64,000 nucleotides of DNA from Cryoendolithus antarcticus (GCA_002077065.1 NAJO01000005.1:1-64000), one strand, 5' to 3'; positions 44,556-56,338 are shown, numbered from the stretch's first letter. The notes: generated by a model not told the origin, from the sequence alone. Translations and numbers: made by a program.

Positions 44556-45606
44556 TGTGGGTTGTCTGCCAAGATATTGCAGGCTCAGAAGTACCAGAGA
44601 TGAAGGAGATTGGGAGATTGGAACGGTGAAGAGGCGGTTGTGCAGTCGGTGTTTATGTTTCAGCTTTGCTGCTTCCTGAGCCTCTCTTGTGGCACTCTGT
44701 TCCATCAGCTGATCTGTGACGTCTCTTCGCTCCCTACTGTTCCTCGACTTTAATGTGCTTTTAGCTCACATCTCGTCCTGATGGCTGTCCACATATGTAG
44801 CAGAATTTGCCAAGATATGTCGTCGACGAACGGGCCAATCGTGGAACACCTCGCTTCACAATAGCTCTGCTTTGCACATCACACAACTGGATCGAGGAGA
44901 GAACCGGCTTCTCGCATTGTCGCGAGTACATTTTGACGTATCCGAGACTACCTTCGGATGTGCAAGCAACAATCCAGTCTTCGTCTGGATCTACAAGTGT
45001 AACAGCAGCCAAAGCTCGGTCTATCAGGCCCTCAAAGCCCGGTCACCTGCCCCGATCGAAGCACACGGACGGTAGATCCTACTTGTCCGGAGCGGGCGCA
45101 CGATCTTTGACTCTACACGTAGCTTCATGGGGGTAGGGCACAGGATGCCATCGAGCTGAGCCTCTGACGACCTGACGACCTGACGTACTTCAGCATTCAG
45201 CACCTGCAGAGATAGCTCGACATCGCTTCGGGGAAAGCATGCGTTATCAAAATGCATCACAGCGGCTCTCCGCAGACCACAAATAACCTGGGGTCGGCAG
45301 ATCGTCGCTTCGCGCTGTGAGGAGAGTCGTAAGAGCGGATGAACTGGACGCCGTGCATCTCCTTCCTTTGATTTGAACACCGTGCAAAGCGACCAGGTGT
45401 TTGTCAGTCGCCGATCTGTTGCATCGCGGGATTGGTTATTTTCGCTTGGAGCGGTCGCCCACTGCTCTCTATCACGAGCCGTGAGCTGGAAATTCCGACG
45501 CGACACATCTGACACTGCACCATCGTATACCGAAAACTCCGAAAGCATATTACTTCCTGCACCCCTTGCGCCAAACACGGCCAACTATCGACGTCTTCGG
45601 TAGGGT
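44556..45606. other. Intergenic region with unsupported frames
   Basis: About 1.05 kb. Frames exist on both strands (for example minus 45024-45584, 186 codons) but show no motif, splice support or family resemblance. It may contain decayed sequence; I see no definite gene. Confidence 0.35.
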
Positions 45607-46368
45607 ATGGGTGCCCTGGGCTCGTCTCTTAAAGCTCTTATCGAAGACCTCCTCTTCCCTTTTCGCCTCCACCTCTCCCCTTGCATCGCCTGGTCGGCCA
45701 AACGGAAAATCGTCCATTTCTCACCTTCTACCCTAGTCAAAGGCCCGTGTCGTGAGCAGGAGCTCGAAGCCATGCTCTACGTTGCTCAATGCACCTCAAT
45801 TCTTGTGCCGAGGGTAATCAGGATGTACAGACGCAAGAAGGGACGGGACAGCGGGCTGTGGATTTGCATGGAGTTCATCCACGGGGAAAGTATGGCAGAC
45901 ATGTGGGGTCGTGCTGTTGAGCCGATTCGGAGGATGTGGGTCAGGAAGGTCATGGAGAGTGTGAAGAGACTGAGGCGTCTGGGACCGCCAAAAGATCTGG
46001 GTGTGCTTGTTGCATCGATTGAGGGTGGAGGTGTTATCGACGGCATTCTGAGCGAGGGAGAAGTCGGACCCTTCGCCACTGTTACCGCATTTCGTGAGCT
46101 ACTTCAATCCGACCCAAATCTCGAGCAGTACAGTAATTCGTGGAACTCCGACAAGGAGGTGGACTGTGTGCTCACGCACGCACATCTGGCGCCGCGGAAC
46201 ATCATCCTGCGAAGTAGTGATGGCGAGCCCGTCATCATTGACTGGGAGTTTGCTGGCTGGTGGCCGGAGTACTGGGAGAGAATCAAGTGGCATTTTGCTG
46301 ATTTTCCGGAGACGCCGGGGTGGGTGGAGATGATGGATGAAGTAGACGACAAAAGCGTAGGGGAATAG
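45607..46368 (+). CDS. APH-like (kinase-fold) protein with altered catalytic Asp
   Basis: 253 residues from ATG 45607 (MGALGSSLKALIEDLLF). Kinase-fold landmarks of the fungal phosphotransferase (APH) superfamily are visible. The first is LEAMLYVAQCTSILVPRVI (helix C region). LWICMEFIHGESMADMW (hinge region) comes next, followed by the catalytic-loop region VLTHAHLAPRNIIL and the metal-binding PVIIDWEFAGWWPEYWE. In active relatives the catalytic loop reads HxDLxPxNI; here it is HAHLAPRNI, so the catalytic Asp is His. The protein may therefore be an inactive relative. Many fungal paralogues of this family exist and none has a well-defined substrate. It lies beside the cysteine-rich pseudogene. 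Confidence 0.75.
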   Translation: MGALGSSLKALIEDLLFPFRLHLSPCIAWSAKRKIVHFSPSTLVKGPCREQELEAMLYVAQCTSILVPRVIRMYRRKKGRDSGLWICMEFIHGESMADMWGRAVEPIRRMWVRKVMESVKRLRRLGPPKDLGVLVASIEGGGVIDGILSEGEVGPFATVTAFRELLQSDPNLEQYSNSWNSDKEVDCVLTHAHLAPRNIILRSSDGEPVIIDWEFAGWWPEYWERIKWHFADFPETPGWVEMMDEVDDKSVGE

Positions 46369-46466
46369 CATGCAAAGAGAGGCGAATGTACAGTAGAAGC
46401 GATGATCACCCTTTACGACCTGTCCTCCTTTCATCAACGACCGTTGGCCTTCGCGTTACTTCACGT

Positions 46467-48737
46467 CTACCTTTCAGCCTCCTCCCGCCGCTCACTCCCT
46501 TCTGCCTCATTCCTACTCTGGCTCTGCAGACCTCTCACCCCAGGCCCCTCCAACCCAGGCGTAGGAGGCACCGAGTACCCAGGGACGGCCTCATTGACCA
46601 CCCAATCAATCTCAGCAGCATTCGCAAGGTCCTGCAGCTTCTCGGTCGCTGGATCCCGATACGAGCCAGGGCGAATTGTCTCCTGAGGAGGTTTCGTGGC
46701 TGAGGAGTCGAGTCTTGGGAAGTCATGAGGGCGAGTCGAGGGGCCAGGACCGGGGAGAGCGGGATCGGAGGCTGGAAGCGGCCGGGATACTGGTACTGGT
46801 GGTGGCGGCATGGGATTCTGCGTTGGCACGGTTCCCTGCTGCGGGAGAGCAAGCGACTGTGATGCTGGCGTGGCCGTTGCCGCCTGTGGAGGCGGTACAG
46901 ACAGCTGTGGCGGCGGCATGGCCGTAGACACCTGCGACACTGGCGTAGGGATCTGGGGCGGTGCCCTAGATTGTTGCGGAGGTTCCCAAGGAGGGAAGGT
47001 ACCCCTGGGCGGAAGCTTCACATCTGCCAATCGATCCACCGTCGACCGCACTGCAGACTCTTGAGCATAGCTAGCCTTCGGTGGCCCTATGACTGGGTCT
47101 CCCAGTGATTTGAACTCCCCATCTGGCCTCCGATCAACAGATCCCGACGCCGGTGCTGTGCGCTCCGGGCCTGGCGAATCTTTAGTCGTCAACGATAGAT
47201 GCGAGATATCCGATTCCACTGAACTCCCACCAGCGCTTGGGCGTCTCTGTGTTGCAGCTTCATTGGGCGGGAGCCAGTTCAGGTCACCTACGAGTTCGGG
47301 AGATATCGACTTCTATTCGCCATCTCTGTGTGTCTCAGTTCCGCTGAACCGGTGCGGAAATCGTCTGGCCAGATCTCTCATCTGCGCCGCATACAGTACC
47401 TCGGAGGTTCTGGCTTGCGGTGTAGGAGCACTGTCGGGTTGCGTTTCTGTCGACGGCGCGGCAGTGGGTGGCTCAATAGTATCAACTGGTGGTATAGGGA
47501 CATTGTCTTCTTGCACTTCTCTGGTCCGCGCCAAAGGGTGCGACTCAGCGATTTCGGCTTGCGGTGCAGCAGCAGGAGCATTGTCTATTGTCAAGTCGAT
47601 CAGCGGCGTAGTAGAAGGTGGTTCAGGAGGTTGAATCTGTGACACACGCGCAATGTTAACCTGGAAATTCCTCTGCGATTTATGCGGCTCCATAGCGCTC
47701 TCATGGCCCGCGTGAAGTAACATAGGGTAGTGCGAGTGCTGTCCTATAGGCGACTGTAGCTGTGGAGGGTCGATCGAGAGACCCGAATTGTAGTAGTAGT
47801 ATTGTCCTGCTGGCAATTGAGGTACGGTGCTGATCAACTCAGAACCGGCTGTATGAGTTGGCGGCTCATGGCCTGCCGGGTTGTAGAGCAGTCCGCGCAG
47901 ATAGCTCGCGAAGTCAGTCTCAGATAGGATGGGGGAGCGCCATACCTGTGGATGGAGACCGTCCGGTGGTACGTCAGGGGGTGGTCCAGGTGCTTCGGAC
48001 GTATTGGGCTGCTGTCGAGGGTCTCGGTTGTCGTAAGGTTGCGGCCCCATTCGTTGGAACGGCCCAGCTCCTTCTCTCACGCTGGCGTTCGCGGTAGCTG
48101 CTGCTGTGGCGCCGCTCCCTGTCTCCGCAATCTGCCGTCCGTCAGGGCCATGGAGAGTCGATTGAACGACTTCCACACTCTCCACAATACTAGGATCAAC
48201 GGGCGTTCTCGAGATCCTCAGGTTGCATTCTACTGCCATGTCCCTGAGATCGCCGGCCCAGCCAATTATAGCTGCATCGAGTATGCTGGTCTCATCTTCT
48301 CTCAACTCTACCGCCTGCGCAGCATAGCCAGCTCTAGCCTGCTGGGCCCAGCCCAAATGAACATCAATTCCATAGTAGCGACTCAGAATGACCCAGAGGT
48401 GACTGCGAATTCTGCGCCCGCTCATCGTGCCCATACTCAGGTCATGATCGATGAGTCGGTTGATGACGATTGGAGTGCAACGCTTCGACACGACACACAC
48501 GAAGTTGTCGGGGTTGTTGTACGGCGAGATGGGTGCGGTCAGGGGATGCCATATATACTTCTTCCATTCTGTGACGGGTCCGCGGCAGCATGGGCACAGT
48601 GACCAGACTCCACATACACTGGTGGTCCTGGCGTTGAGGCAATACATCGCATCGAATGTATTGTCTGGTAAATTGCAGGGGATCACCATCAGTACCGAGT
48701 GACTGCATTTGAAGTAGATGGTGCGATGGCCGCACAT
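46467..48737 (-). CDS. Fungal protein of unknown function, Cys-rich head and Pro-rich tail, interrupted by TAG or an 87-bp intron
   Basis: ATG 48737 opens MCGHRTIYFKCSHSV, followed by more Cys residues (VCGVWSLCPCCRGP, FVCVVSKRC) that look like metal-binding pairs. A helical part follows (ILSRYYGIDVHLGWAQQARA), then a long Pro/Gln/Thr-rich disordered region. The frame ends at TAG 47313-47315 but continues in the same frame without a gap to 46467 (KSISPELVGDLNWLPPNEA, then Pro-rich, ending in EIDWVVNEAVPGY and a charged tail). Either CAG became TAG, or an in-phase intron 47313-47399 (GTACTG...GAATAG, 87 bp) is spliced out, giving 727 residues. The latter is plausible but longer than most introns here. 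The function is unknown. Confidence 0.55.
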
Positions 48738-49079
48738 TCTGCCGTTGGGTGTCTCTCCAGATATGTGCTGAGAAGGCTGTGCTAGTGTAGTGATGCTCCG
48801 CAATGCAATGTAGTGCAGACGAGACGCGGATGAGATGATACCTAGATGAATGTCAATCTTGCGAAGACCCGAATGATATAGACGAGGCAAATCGTTGCCA
48901 AAGACACTGAGTAGGTCCGATACACTGCTACCCGCTCCTGCTGTGCATCTGCCTGTCCTCTTTCGCACCTCGAACAGCAATTGCCAATGACATACGTCGC
49001 GCCGCTGTTACCCTGATGACAATCACAACATAATTTGTCCACTTCGCGCATGCAACACACGCAAGTTCCAATCTGTATC
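48738..49079. other. Intergenic region
   Basis: 342 bases between two minus-strand genes. A 69-codon Cys-rich minus-strand frame from ATG 49051 (MREVDKLCCDCHQGNSG) is visible but has no other support. Confidence 0.35.
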
Positions 49080-51211
49080 TCATCCGACTTCCATGCCGCC
49101 GACCGTCTCTGTCGCAGACCGCAATACCAACTGCCTCAGTACCTCAAGCTTAGCAAGTAGCTGCTCGAGCCCATCATCCGTCTTCTTCCCATTCTCCGTG
49201 TCACCCATATCATCCACCGGGAACCACGTACTCGCCTTCGCATCCCACTGCGCCTTCGCGCCAACGGCCAGATTCTCGTTCTGCGCAAACTGAGTCGCCC
49301 ACGAACTGTGATACACTTCCAATGACCAGCGCGGCTCGAACGCCTTGATCGTATAGTCGCCTGGATTCCGAGACCTGGCGGTGCAGATGCGGTCTTGAAA
49401 TCGGGTGAGCTCGACCACGTAGTCCGACTGCGCGAGGTTGTAGCGATAGCTCACACGCTGTTGATACGACTTGGTGGGCAAATAAGGCGTGAAGCGTGAT
49501 ATGAAGTTAATATCACCGTGATTGTGGCGCGCCTCTTTGGGATCGATCTTGATATGATCTGCAAGCTTAGCCAAGTTTTCCGGTAGGCGCTTATTCTCGA
49601 CCGCATGGGCACCGACAAGATCAAATTGCCAGGCCGAGCCATCCGCAAGGTCTGTGAGACTGACATCGACAAGAGGAAATGGAGGGCTTGAGCTGCGGTC
49701 GAGGCGGATCCAAGAGCGTGATAACGTATCGAAGACTTCGGAGTCATCCCCTACTCCGTCCGGATCCACCTCATGCCAGGTGACAGAGTGACGCAGATCA
49801 CCAGCGCGGTCGGTGAAGATGAACACGGCGGTGTAAACGGGCTTGACGTCCGAGAGGCGCGCGATCATGCCACTTTGCGGGACCAACAGACCTTTTGCGC
49901 CCTGGAGGGCATGGAGGGCCGCGTTCTCGCGGCTGCGATCACCCAGTCTGCACACTGGTCAGCATATCACTGTTTCGTGCATCCGGATAATGACGGAATC
50001 AGGGGTACTCACTCAATCGTCACCTCGCCCCTGAATTGTGTCTGCTTCAGCATGCCCTGGAAGTCTTCGAAGCTGTAAGAACCATCGACAGGCATCTTGT
50101 ACTGGGTCATCAAGAATGTGCCCAAGCGGATGCGCAAGTCGAGATGTCCGCGGTAGAAATGAAGTCTGGAAAGCTGATGCACCACAATCGCCTTGAGCAG
50201 GAGCGCATTCTTGTGGGAGCGTCCGTCGGCGGGTAGGATTGTCCCGTCGGTCTGGATGAGATCCTCCCCACGAGGGGACTGGCCAGTCTTGTCGCGATCT
50301 GCATCGTCGCCTGGCATGTGAGGATGCGTGTACTGTTTCAAAGCCACCGCGGTGAATTGCTGGCTGTGATCTGCATCATGAAGCAGATAGCGTCGTGTGC
50401 TATCGAGCTGACGAGCAGCGATTTGGAAGCACACATTGCGAAGTAGGACTACTGCTTTCGTGACTCCACTCTGCGAGCCGAGAATGTTGAAACTCTTGAT
50501 CTTTGGGGTAAAAATGATGTGGCAGGCAGTGTCCATTCGGACGCGGTCCAATGCTTCGAAGCTGGGTCCCAGAACAGCTTCTGGATCGTAGTCCTCAACT
50601 GGCCAGCGAAAAGTTCCAATTGCGCCGAATGTTGCGCCCATTGGAGGAGCCTGCCGATATTGTTGCTTTACGACTTCTCGTTGCCATTTCCTCTCAGCGC
50701 GCCTACGTTCGTCCGCAGTCTGAGACTTCGACTTGGCAAACTTTGAGAAGCCCTGCACACGCTTAGAATCCATCTCGCGCAAGACCCAATCGTGTATGTC
50801 TTGCTTGGTGCGACGGGCTGCGGCATCGTCGCCTCGACTTGCCCAGATGCCGATGGAGATGAGGCCGGATTCTGCAGAGCGATCCTGAGCGATTACAAAG
50901 GTCTTATGTCTGCGAGCGATGGTCTCATGCTGCGAATCTTGCCAAAAGAGATGGTCTGGCACATCGATTGTACAGTCAGGAAGTTTGTGACTGCGCCACT
51001 CGGCTTCGGCAGGGTGACCATCAGTGTCATCAATGTCGATAAGGTATGCCGATGCCGCATCGCGCTGCTCACGCCGTTTAGCGTCCACCAGCAGGCGCCA
51101 GTCGTCCACTTTGCCAGGCGACGGTGTTCGCTGGTCTCGCGTGGATTTGTTTGGAACGCGGTTCTGTGGTCGAGCTCCACTGCGCCTTCCCCGTAGCCTG
51201 TTGTCAGCCAT
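49080..51211 (-). CDS. Large fungal-specific protein, DUF7905-like
   Basis: Exons 50013-51211 and 49080-49947, with a 65-bp intron (GTGAGT...GTGCAG, containing CTGAC), give 688 residues from ATG 51211 (MADNRLRGRRSGAR). The head is basic. The rest looks like a folded protein: FVIAQDRSAESGLISIGIWA, DIHDWVLREMD, AERKWQREVVKQQYR (helical), then beta-rich segments and RWSLEVYHSSWATQFAQNE near the end. No catalytic motif, signal peptide or membrane helix is seen. It resembles fungal proteins annotated with DUF7905, but I hold this loosely. It carries no in-frame stop. Confidence 0.7.
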
Positions 51212-52115
51212 TACGTCGTATGGCTAGCGTTGCAGGAATGTGTTATCAGGTTGTGTCAACGACCGAATTGGAAGCGTTGATGCCTTGAGCCCATGTGCCA
51301 AGAGTTGAATCTGAAAGGCAGGGACGACTTTGGATGCAGCAGGAAGGTGCCACCGGGTCCGCCGCGGTGCGGCATCTTGAATCTCGCATACCGTGACAAC
51401 ATAATCACGTTTCTATACCTCGTCTCATGTGGAAGCAGAGGCAAGCTCTGAGTCTTCATGGCAGACCATGCAGCGCGCAAGAAGAGTACCGCTGATCCAC
51501 TCCGCGGCAGAGCCAGGTGGACGTAGGGCCGCACGGAATCACATTACCACTCGATAGACATCTTTACAATTGGTAGGCGGCCACATGGGTCCGATGCGAC
51601 ACCCAGTTGGGCTTATCGAACCGAGCTCGCGTCGAGTGCGCCATCCCGATACAGAGACTCATTTCCATAGACACCCTCCAGAGCATTGCACTGCAATTCG
51701 TCAGCCTCGTGTTGCAATACTCAGCTGCATCTCATGGCAAGGTCTCGGAATCGCCTTCATGATATGTAAGAAAAGCCTCTATGAGGCACTCAGTGGAGGG
51801 TATTTCCTCCTCGATGGTATTGTTGTAATCATTGGTGATGGGGGGCGGGGAGGTGTGGCTTACCATGAAAACCCTGCTGAGCATCAGTGCTCGCGCTGTA
51901 CACAGTATTGCAGCCGTGGCTGGTGTACATGTCGAGATGCGGTGTTGCGGACGAGAAGAAGTGAAAGATGAATTTGAGGTCGTGATTGTTGAGCACAGAC
52001 CAAGTATAGATTGAAACGCGTCGCCTGGACTTCGACGCGACTGGTGGTTTGACTGCTTCGACTGCCCAATGCTGTACTGCACACACGTTTCGAACGTGGA
52101 CACATTGACCGCATC
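51212..52115. other. Divergent intergenic region upstream of ORC1
   Basis: 904 bases between divergent starts. Overlapping frames on both strands at 51570-52160 lack motifs. No RNA gene or repeat seen. Confidence 0.45.
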
Positions 52116-54419
52116 ATGCCTCCGAAGCGCAAGCGCACGAATGCCGAGAAGGCACGGCATTACCTCTCCGGGGGCGGCGTACTGCGGGAAGACTCAGACG
52201 ACGAGCTGGGACTCGAAGACCACCCATGGGAATTCATATATGGCGACATACAGAGCAAAGATGGCTCGCAACAGATCGTTGGCGCTCGCATGGGTACCTT
52301 TGAATGCTACGTCGGCGACACAGTACTTCTCAAAGCTCCAGCAGGGAACGAGGCATGGGTGGCCATGATCTACGACTTGTCGGAAGGCGAGATTGAGGAC
52401 GAGGACGGCGACATGGTCACCGAGAAGAAGGCGATGATGCTGTGGTTCTCGTCGGAGAAGGAGATACGCAGCAAGAATAAGCGGACCGACTTTCTACAGA
52501 ACGAGCTCTACATCACCGCCAACTTCGACGAGAATCCCCTGACAACAATCAACGGCAGGGCGAGAGTGGTCTCCAAAGGCGTCTTCAACAAGCTATACCC
52601 GACTGCCAAGGTGCCTCGTCAATCAAAGGACTACGGCAAGATCTTCGTGTGCCGGAGGGGCGCCAATACGAGGACAGCGACATACACAGACGAGTTCATC
52701 TGGGAGGATCTCTACAGTGGTAGGAAAGATCTCCAGCGGCTTGCAGATCTGGTGGAGACCCAGACGGTCAAAAGTCGCAAGCGGAGAGCGGTGAAGATGC
52801 GAGATCTGGATGACTTCGTGCAGGAGGACGAAGATGCATCGGGCCCTACTACGCCTCGCAAGAAGCGAAAGCTCGCATCTGGCACACCGACACCGTCCAA
52901 AGCAAAGGCACAGACGCCGCGGAAGCTCATGACGCCTACCCGCAAGCGCATCATTACGAAGAAAGCACTCGAGTTCACACCACTAGGTACTCGGATCCAA
53001 TCGCCGAACCAGCTCCAAGCCTCTCCATACCAGATCGCGAGATCAACGCTCCACGTCTCAGCAGTACCTCATGCATTGCCATGTCGAGAGACTGAGTTCG
53101 ACATGGTGCAATCACATCTCGAAGCAGCGATCACCGCGGGCACTGGGTCATGCATCTACATATCCGGCACGCCTGGCACAGGCAAGACGGCTACAGTGCG
53201 AGAAGTGGTTGCCTCGCTACAAGCAGCTGTAGCCGACGAGCAGCTCGATGACTTCTACTTCGTCGAGATCAACGGGATGAAAGTCACCGATCCGCATCAG
53301 TCGTACAGCTTACTATGGGAAGCGTTGAAGGGTGATCGGGTCAGCTCTGCACATGCACTGGAATTGCTTGAGCAGGAGTTCACGACGCCCAGTCCACGGC
53401 GAGTGCCATGTGTAGTTCTTATGGACGAGCTAGATCAGCTTGTCACGCGGAACCAAGGCGTGATGTACAACTTCTTCAACTGGCCCCAGCTGCGGCACAG
53501 CCGATTGATTGTGCTTGCGGTAGCGAATACGATGGATCTACCTGAGCGGACCTTGAGCAACAAGATCAGCTCGCGGCTAGGTCTGACGCGCATCACGTTC
53601 CCAGGCTACACGCACACTCAGCTCATGACAATTATCCAGTCGCGTCTCGAAGGCGTCGGCGCGGTAATCGTAGAGTCAGATGCCATACAATTCGCCAGTC
53701 GGAAGGTCGCAGCAGTGTCAGGCGATGCCCGTCGAGCTCTAGATATCTGTCGCCGCGCTGTTGAGATCGCAGAGCAAGAAGCAACAGACTCCTCGGCCAG
53801 CCTGGATCCAGGCAAGGAAAATTTACCGCCCGACACACCGAGCAAGACGCCCGGCCGGCAGAAACCGCAACCACAGCAATCAGTCGCAGGCATAGACAAA
53901 CGCAAAGGCATCGTCACGATCGCCACAATCCGCCGCGCAATCAACGAAGCAACCTCCACTCCACTCGCGGCCTACCTCCGAGCACTGCCTTTGTCAAATA
54001 AGCTCTTCTTGTCAGCACTGCTAGCGCGCTCGCGTAGGACAGGCATCACTGAGTCAACGCTCGCAGACGTAGCGGACGAAGCGTTGCGCATGGCCCGGAC
54101 TTCACTGTCAAAGCCAGTGCAAGACTTCTTGCTCACGCCGCCTCCGACACTGGTGCAAGACGAAGGCATAGCCGATCTCGGAGCTGACGCGCAAGCCACA
54201 CCGGGTAAGCGAGGCAGACCCGTTGCGAAGAAAGAGCTGGAAAGCGTCGCAAGGGTACTGGGGCTGGGCGCAGCAGGACGAGAGCTAGCTGAAGCTGGGA
54301 TCGTAGGGCTGGAGAGCAGATGCGGCGAGCGCGTGGGCAGAATTAGGCTAGGCGTCAGTGACGATGCGGTGCGAGAGGCACTACGAGAAGATGAGGAGAG
54401 CATCGGCCTAGGATTTTGA
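52116..54419 (+). CDS. ORC1: Origin recognition complex subunit 1
   Basis: Orc1 is the AAA+ subunit that drives ATP-dependent origin binding and Mcm2-7 loading, and binds chromatin through its BAH domain. The single-exon protein of 767 residues starts MPPKRKRTNAEKARHY. Residues about 35-205 form the BAH domain (YVGDTVLLKAPAGNEAWVAM, then FLQNELYITANFDENP). A basic disordered linker follows (245-300), then the AAA+ module. That module has Walker A GTPGTGKT (351-358), Walker B VVLMDELDQL (433-442), sensor 1 LAVANTMDLPER and the Arg-finger region ISSRLGLTR. A winged-helix region ends the protein, preceded by an acidic-basic insert. The architecture is complete and there is no stop within the frame. 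Confidence 0.95.
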   Translation: MPPKRKRTNAEKARHYLSGGGVLREDSDDELGLEDHPWEFIYGDIQSKDGSQQIVGARMGTFECYVGDTVLLKAPAGNEAWVAMIYDLSEGEIEDEDGDMVTEKKAMMLWFSSEKEIRSKNKRTDFLQNELYITANFDENPLTTINGRARVVSKGVFNKLYPTAKVPRQSKDYGKIFVCRRGANTRTATYTDEFIWEDLYSGRKDLQRLADLVETQTVKSRKRRAVKMRDLDDFVQEDEDASGPTTPRKKRKLASGTPTPSKAKAQTPRKLMTPTRKRIITKKALEFTPLGTRIQSPNQLQASPYQIARSTLHVSAVPHALPCRETEFDMVQSHLEAAITAGTGSCIYISGTPGTGKTATVREVVASLQAAVADEQLDDFYFVEINGMKVTDPHQSYSLLWEALKGDRVSSAHALELLEQEFTTPSPRRVPCVVLMDELDQLVTRNQGVMYNFFNWPQLRHSRLIVLAVANTMDLPERTLSNKISSRLGLTRITFPGYTHTQLMTIIQSRLEGVGAVIVESDAIQFASRKVAAVSGDARRALDICRRAVEIAEQEATDSSASLDPGKENLPPDTPSKTPGRQKPQPQQSVAGIDKRKGIVTIATIRRAINEATSTPLAAYLRALPLSNKLFLSALLARSRRTGITESTLADVADEALRMARTSLSKPVQDFLLTPPPTLVQDEGIADLGADAQATPGKRGRPVAKKELESVARVLGLGAAGRELAEAGIVGLESRCGERVGRIRLGVSDDAVREALREDEESIGLGF

Positions 54420-54494
54420 CCTTTATGATACCCAGATCTGCCTTCGACCTATCAAACACCTACTTCCTTTGCCTGTATGTTTCGCATGTATGGT

Positions 54495-56338
54495 CTACAA
54501 CTTCGCCGTCCCCAATAACCCCTCCCAGGGCCTCAGCAAAATGCTCCCCTCTGTCCTCTTCTCCGGCTTCCCCTTATAATTCCCCGTCACCCACTTCTCC
54601 ACCCCCGCCTCAGCAGGCACCTCCCACTTGACCTCCTCACCCGAGAAATTCAGCACAACCACAAACGCCTCCCCGCCTCCAAACCGCCGATACGCAAAAA
54701 CACTCTCATGCTCCGGGTCCAGCAGCTCAAAATCCCCATAAACAAAGCAATCCTTATGCTCCTTCCGCTGCTGCATCCCGCGTTTCCAGAACTGCAGTAC
54801 AGACAAGTCTTCGGGATCGGAGAACTTGCGTTGAGCTTCGGCATTCCACTCCTTATAATCGTCATTAACCCTCATCCACGGCTTCGTGCCCTCCGCACAA
54901 AACCCCGCGTTAGGTCCCGCGTTCCATTGGACGGGCGTGCGTGCATGGTCGCGGGACTTGTGCAGTAGGACCTTTCGGGCATAGGCAAGCATCTCCTCAT
55001 CGTTAGGGTAAAGCGCGGACATCTTGTTCCAGTAGTTCACGGATTCAATGTCAATGTACTCGCTTGGTGGCCAGTCGGCGGGGACGTTGGCCATGGCGAG
55101 CTCTTCGCCTTGGTAGATGAAGAGGGTGCCTGCGAGGGTTGTTTGCATGAGGGCTAGGAGCTTGGCGCCGAGATTGCGGGAGTGGGTGTCGGAGGAGGAG
55201 GTGTAGCGGGTGACGGAGCGGGCGTTGTCTGTGAACTGTTAGAGAGAGTGACTTCGGACTGGCAGGGGGCATGAAGAGTTGATCTACCATGATTCTCAAT
55301 GAACAGCGAGTTCCAACCATCCCGATCCAGCATCAAGCGTTGGAACTTTGACTGGATGTCCTTGATATCCTTGCCGTTGAAGTCCTTCAGCGTCATGCGA
55401 AAGCCACTAGAGTCATTGTCGATATCCACCAAATCAAACAAGAAGATCTCGTTCAACTCCTGTCGATCTGCGCCCACGCACTTGATGATCTCGTCCTCAT
55501 CCTTCACGAAGGGCATTTCGCCTACAGTCATGGCTTCGTACTTGCTGATCACCTCACGGTTCATGGCATGCAGATACTCATGCAATTTCGGACCATTGCA
55601 GAAGAGCTTGTACCCTGGCTGGAAGGGAGCATCCTTGTTTGTGACCTCAGCATCAGGGTAGCCGGGGACTTTCGAGATCATATTGATGACATCTTCGCGG
55701 AAGCCATTTGCGCCGCGCTCGAGCCAGAACCTGAGTACGTCGTGGATCGCAGCGCGCACTTGAGGGTTCTCCCAGTTAAGATCAGGTTGCTCGGGGGTGA
55801 AGAGCGAGAGGTAGTACTCTTGCGTCTCCTCGTCCCATGTCCAGGCACTGTTCGCTTCGCCGAGGAGAGAAGCCCAGTTATTTGGCGGGATGCGTTTGCC
55901 GTCTACGGTTTGCTTGGGGGGTTGCCAGTGGTACCAGTCTCGCTTTGAGTTGGATTTCGAGGACCGCGATTCCAAAAACCAAGCATGGTGGTCAGATGTG
56001 TGATTCACGACCAGGTCCATCAGCACCTTCATACCGCGTTTCTTCAAGCCAGCGATCAGCTCATCGACATCTTCTAGAGTTCCGTACCGAGGATCGATGT
56101 CCTTGTAATCGGAGATGTCGTAGCCCATATCCGCCTGTGGCGACTTGAAGATGGGAGACAGCCATACTATGTCGACACCCAAGTGTTTGAGGTAGTCGAG
56201 CTTGGAGATCACGCCTTTGATATCACCCCATCCGGGGACACTTCCAGAGCCCGTGGAGAGGAAGGATGCTGGGTAGATTTGATAGATCACTGCCTCCTTC
56301 CACCACGCTTGAGAGGAGTTTGGACTTTGCTTGTTCAT
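54495..56338 (-). CDS. GH13 alpha-glucosidase (maltase/isomaltase type)
   Basis: An intracellular-type alpha-glucosidase hydrolysing maltose- or isomaltose-like sugars. Exons 55288-56338 and 54495-55228 (intron 59 bp, GTAGAT...TCACAG) give 594 residues from ATG 56338. GH13 motifs are in order: AVIYQIYPASF, MDLVVNHTSDHHAWF (region I), GFREDVINMI (region II, nucleophile Asp), MTVGEMPF (region III, acid/base Glu) and IENHDNARS (region IV, joined across the intron). The length and the KEAVIYQIYP start fit fungal maltases. There is no signal peptide, so it is probably cytosolic and works with a sugar transporter encoded elsewhere. The Glu in GFREDVIN, where Met is common, is a small oddity next to the nucleophile. 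Confidence 0.92.

Noticed and set aside
45024..45584. 186-codon minus-strand frame
   Set aside because: No recognisable domain, and frames of this length also occur as shadows throughout this GC-rich sequence.
5498..47315. A-to-I RNA editing (UAG/UGA to UGG) as the general explanation
   Set aside because: Fungal editing favours A preceded by U. Most stops here are TGA, and in the phosphotransferase the expected residue is Arg (GRWL), not Trp; editing remains possible only for the TAG cases.
48842..49051. 69-codon Cys-rich frame MREVDKLCCDC...
   Set aside because: No signal peptide or splice support; could be an exon, but nothing shows it.
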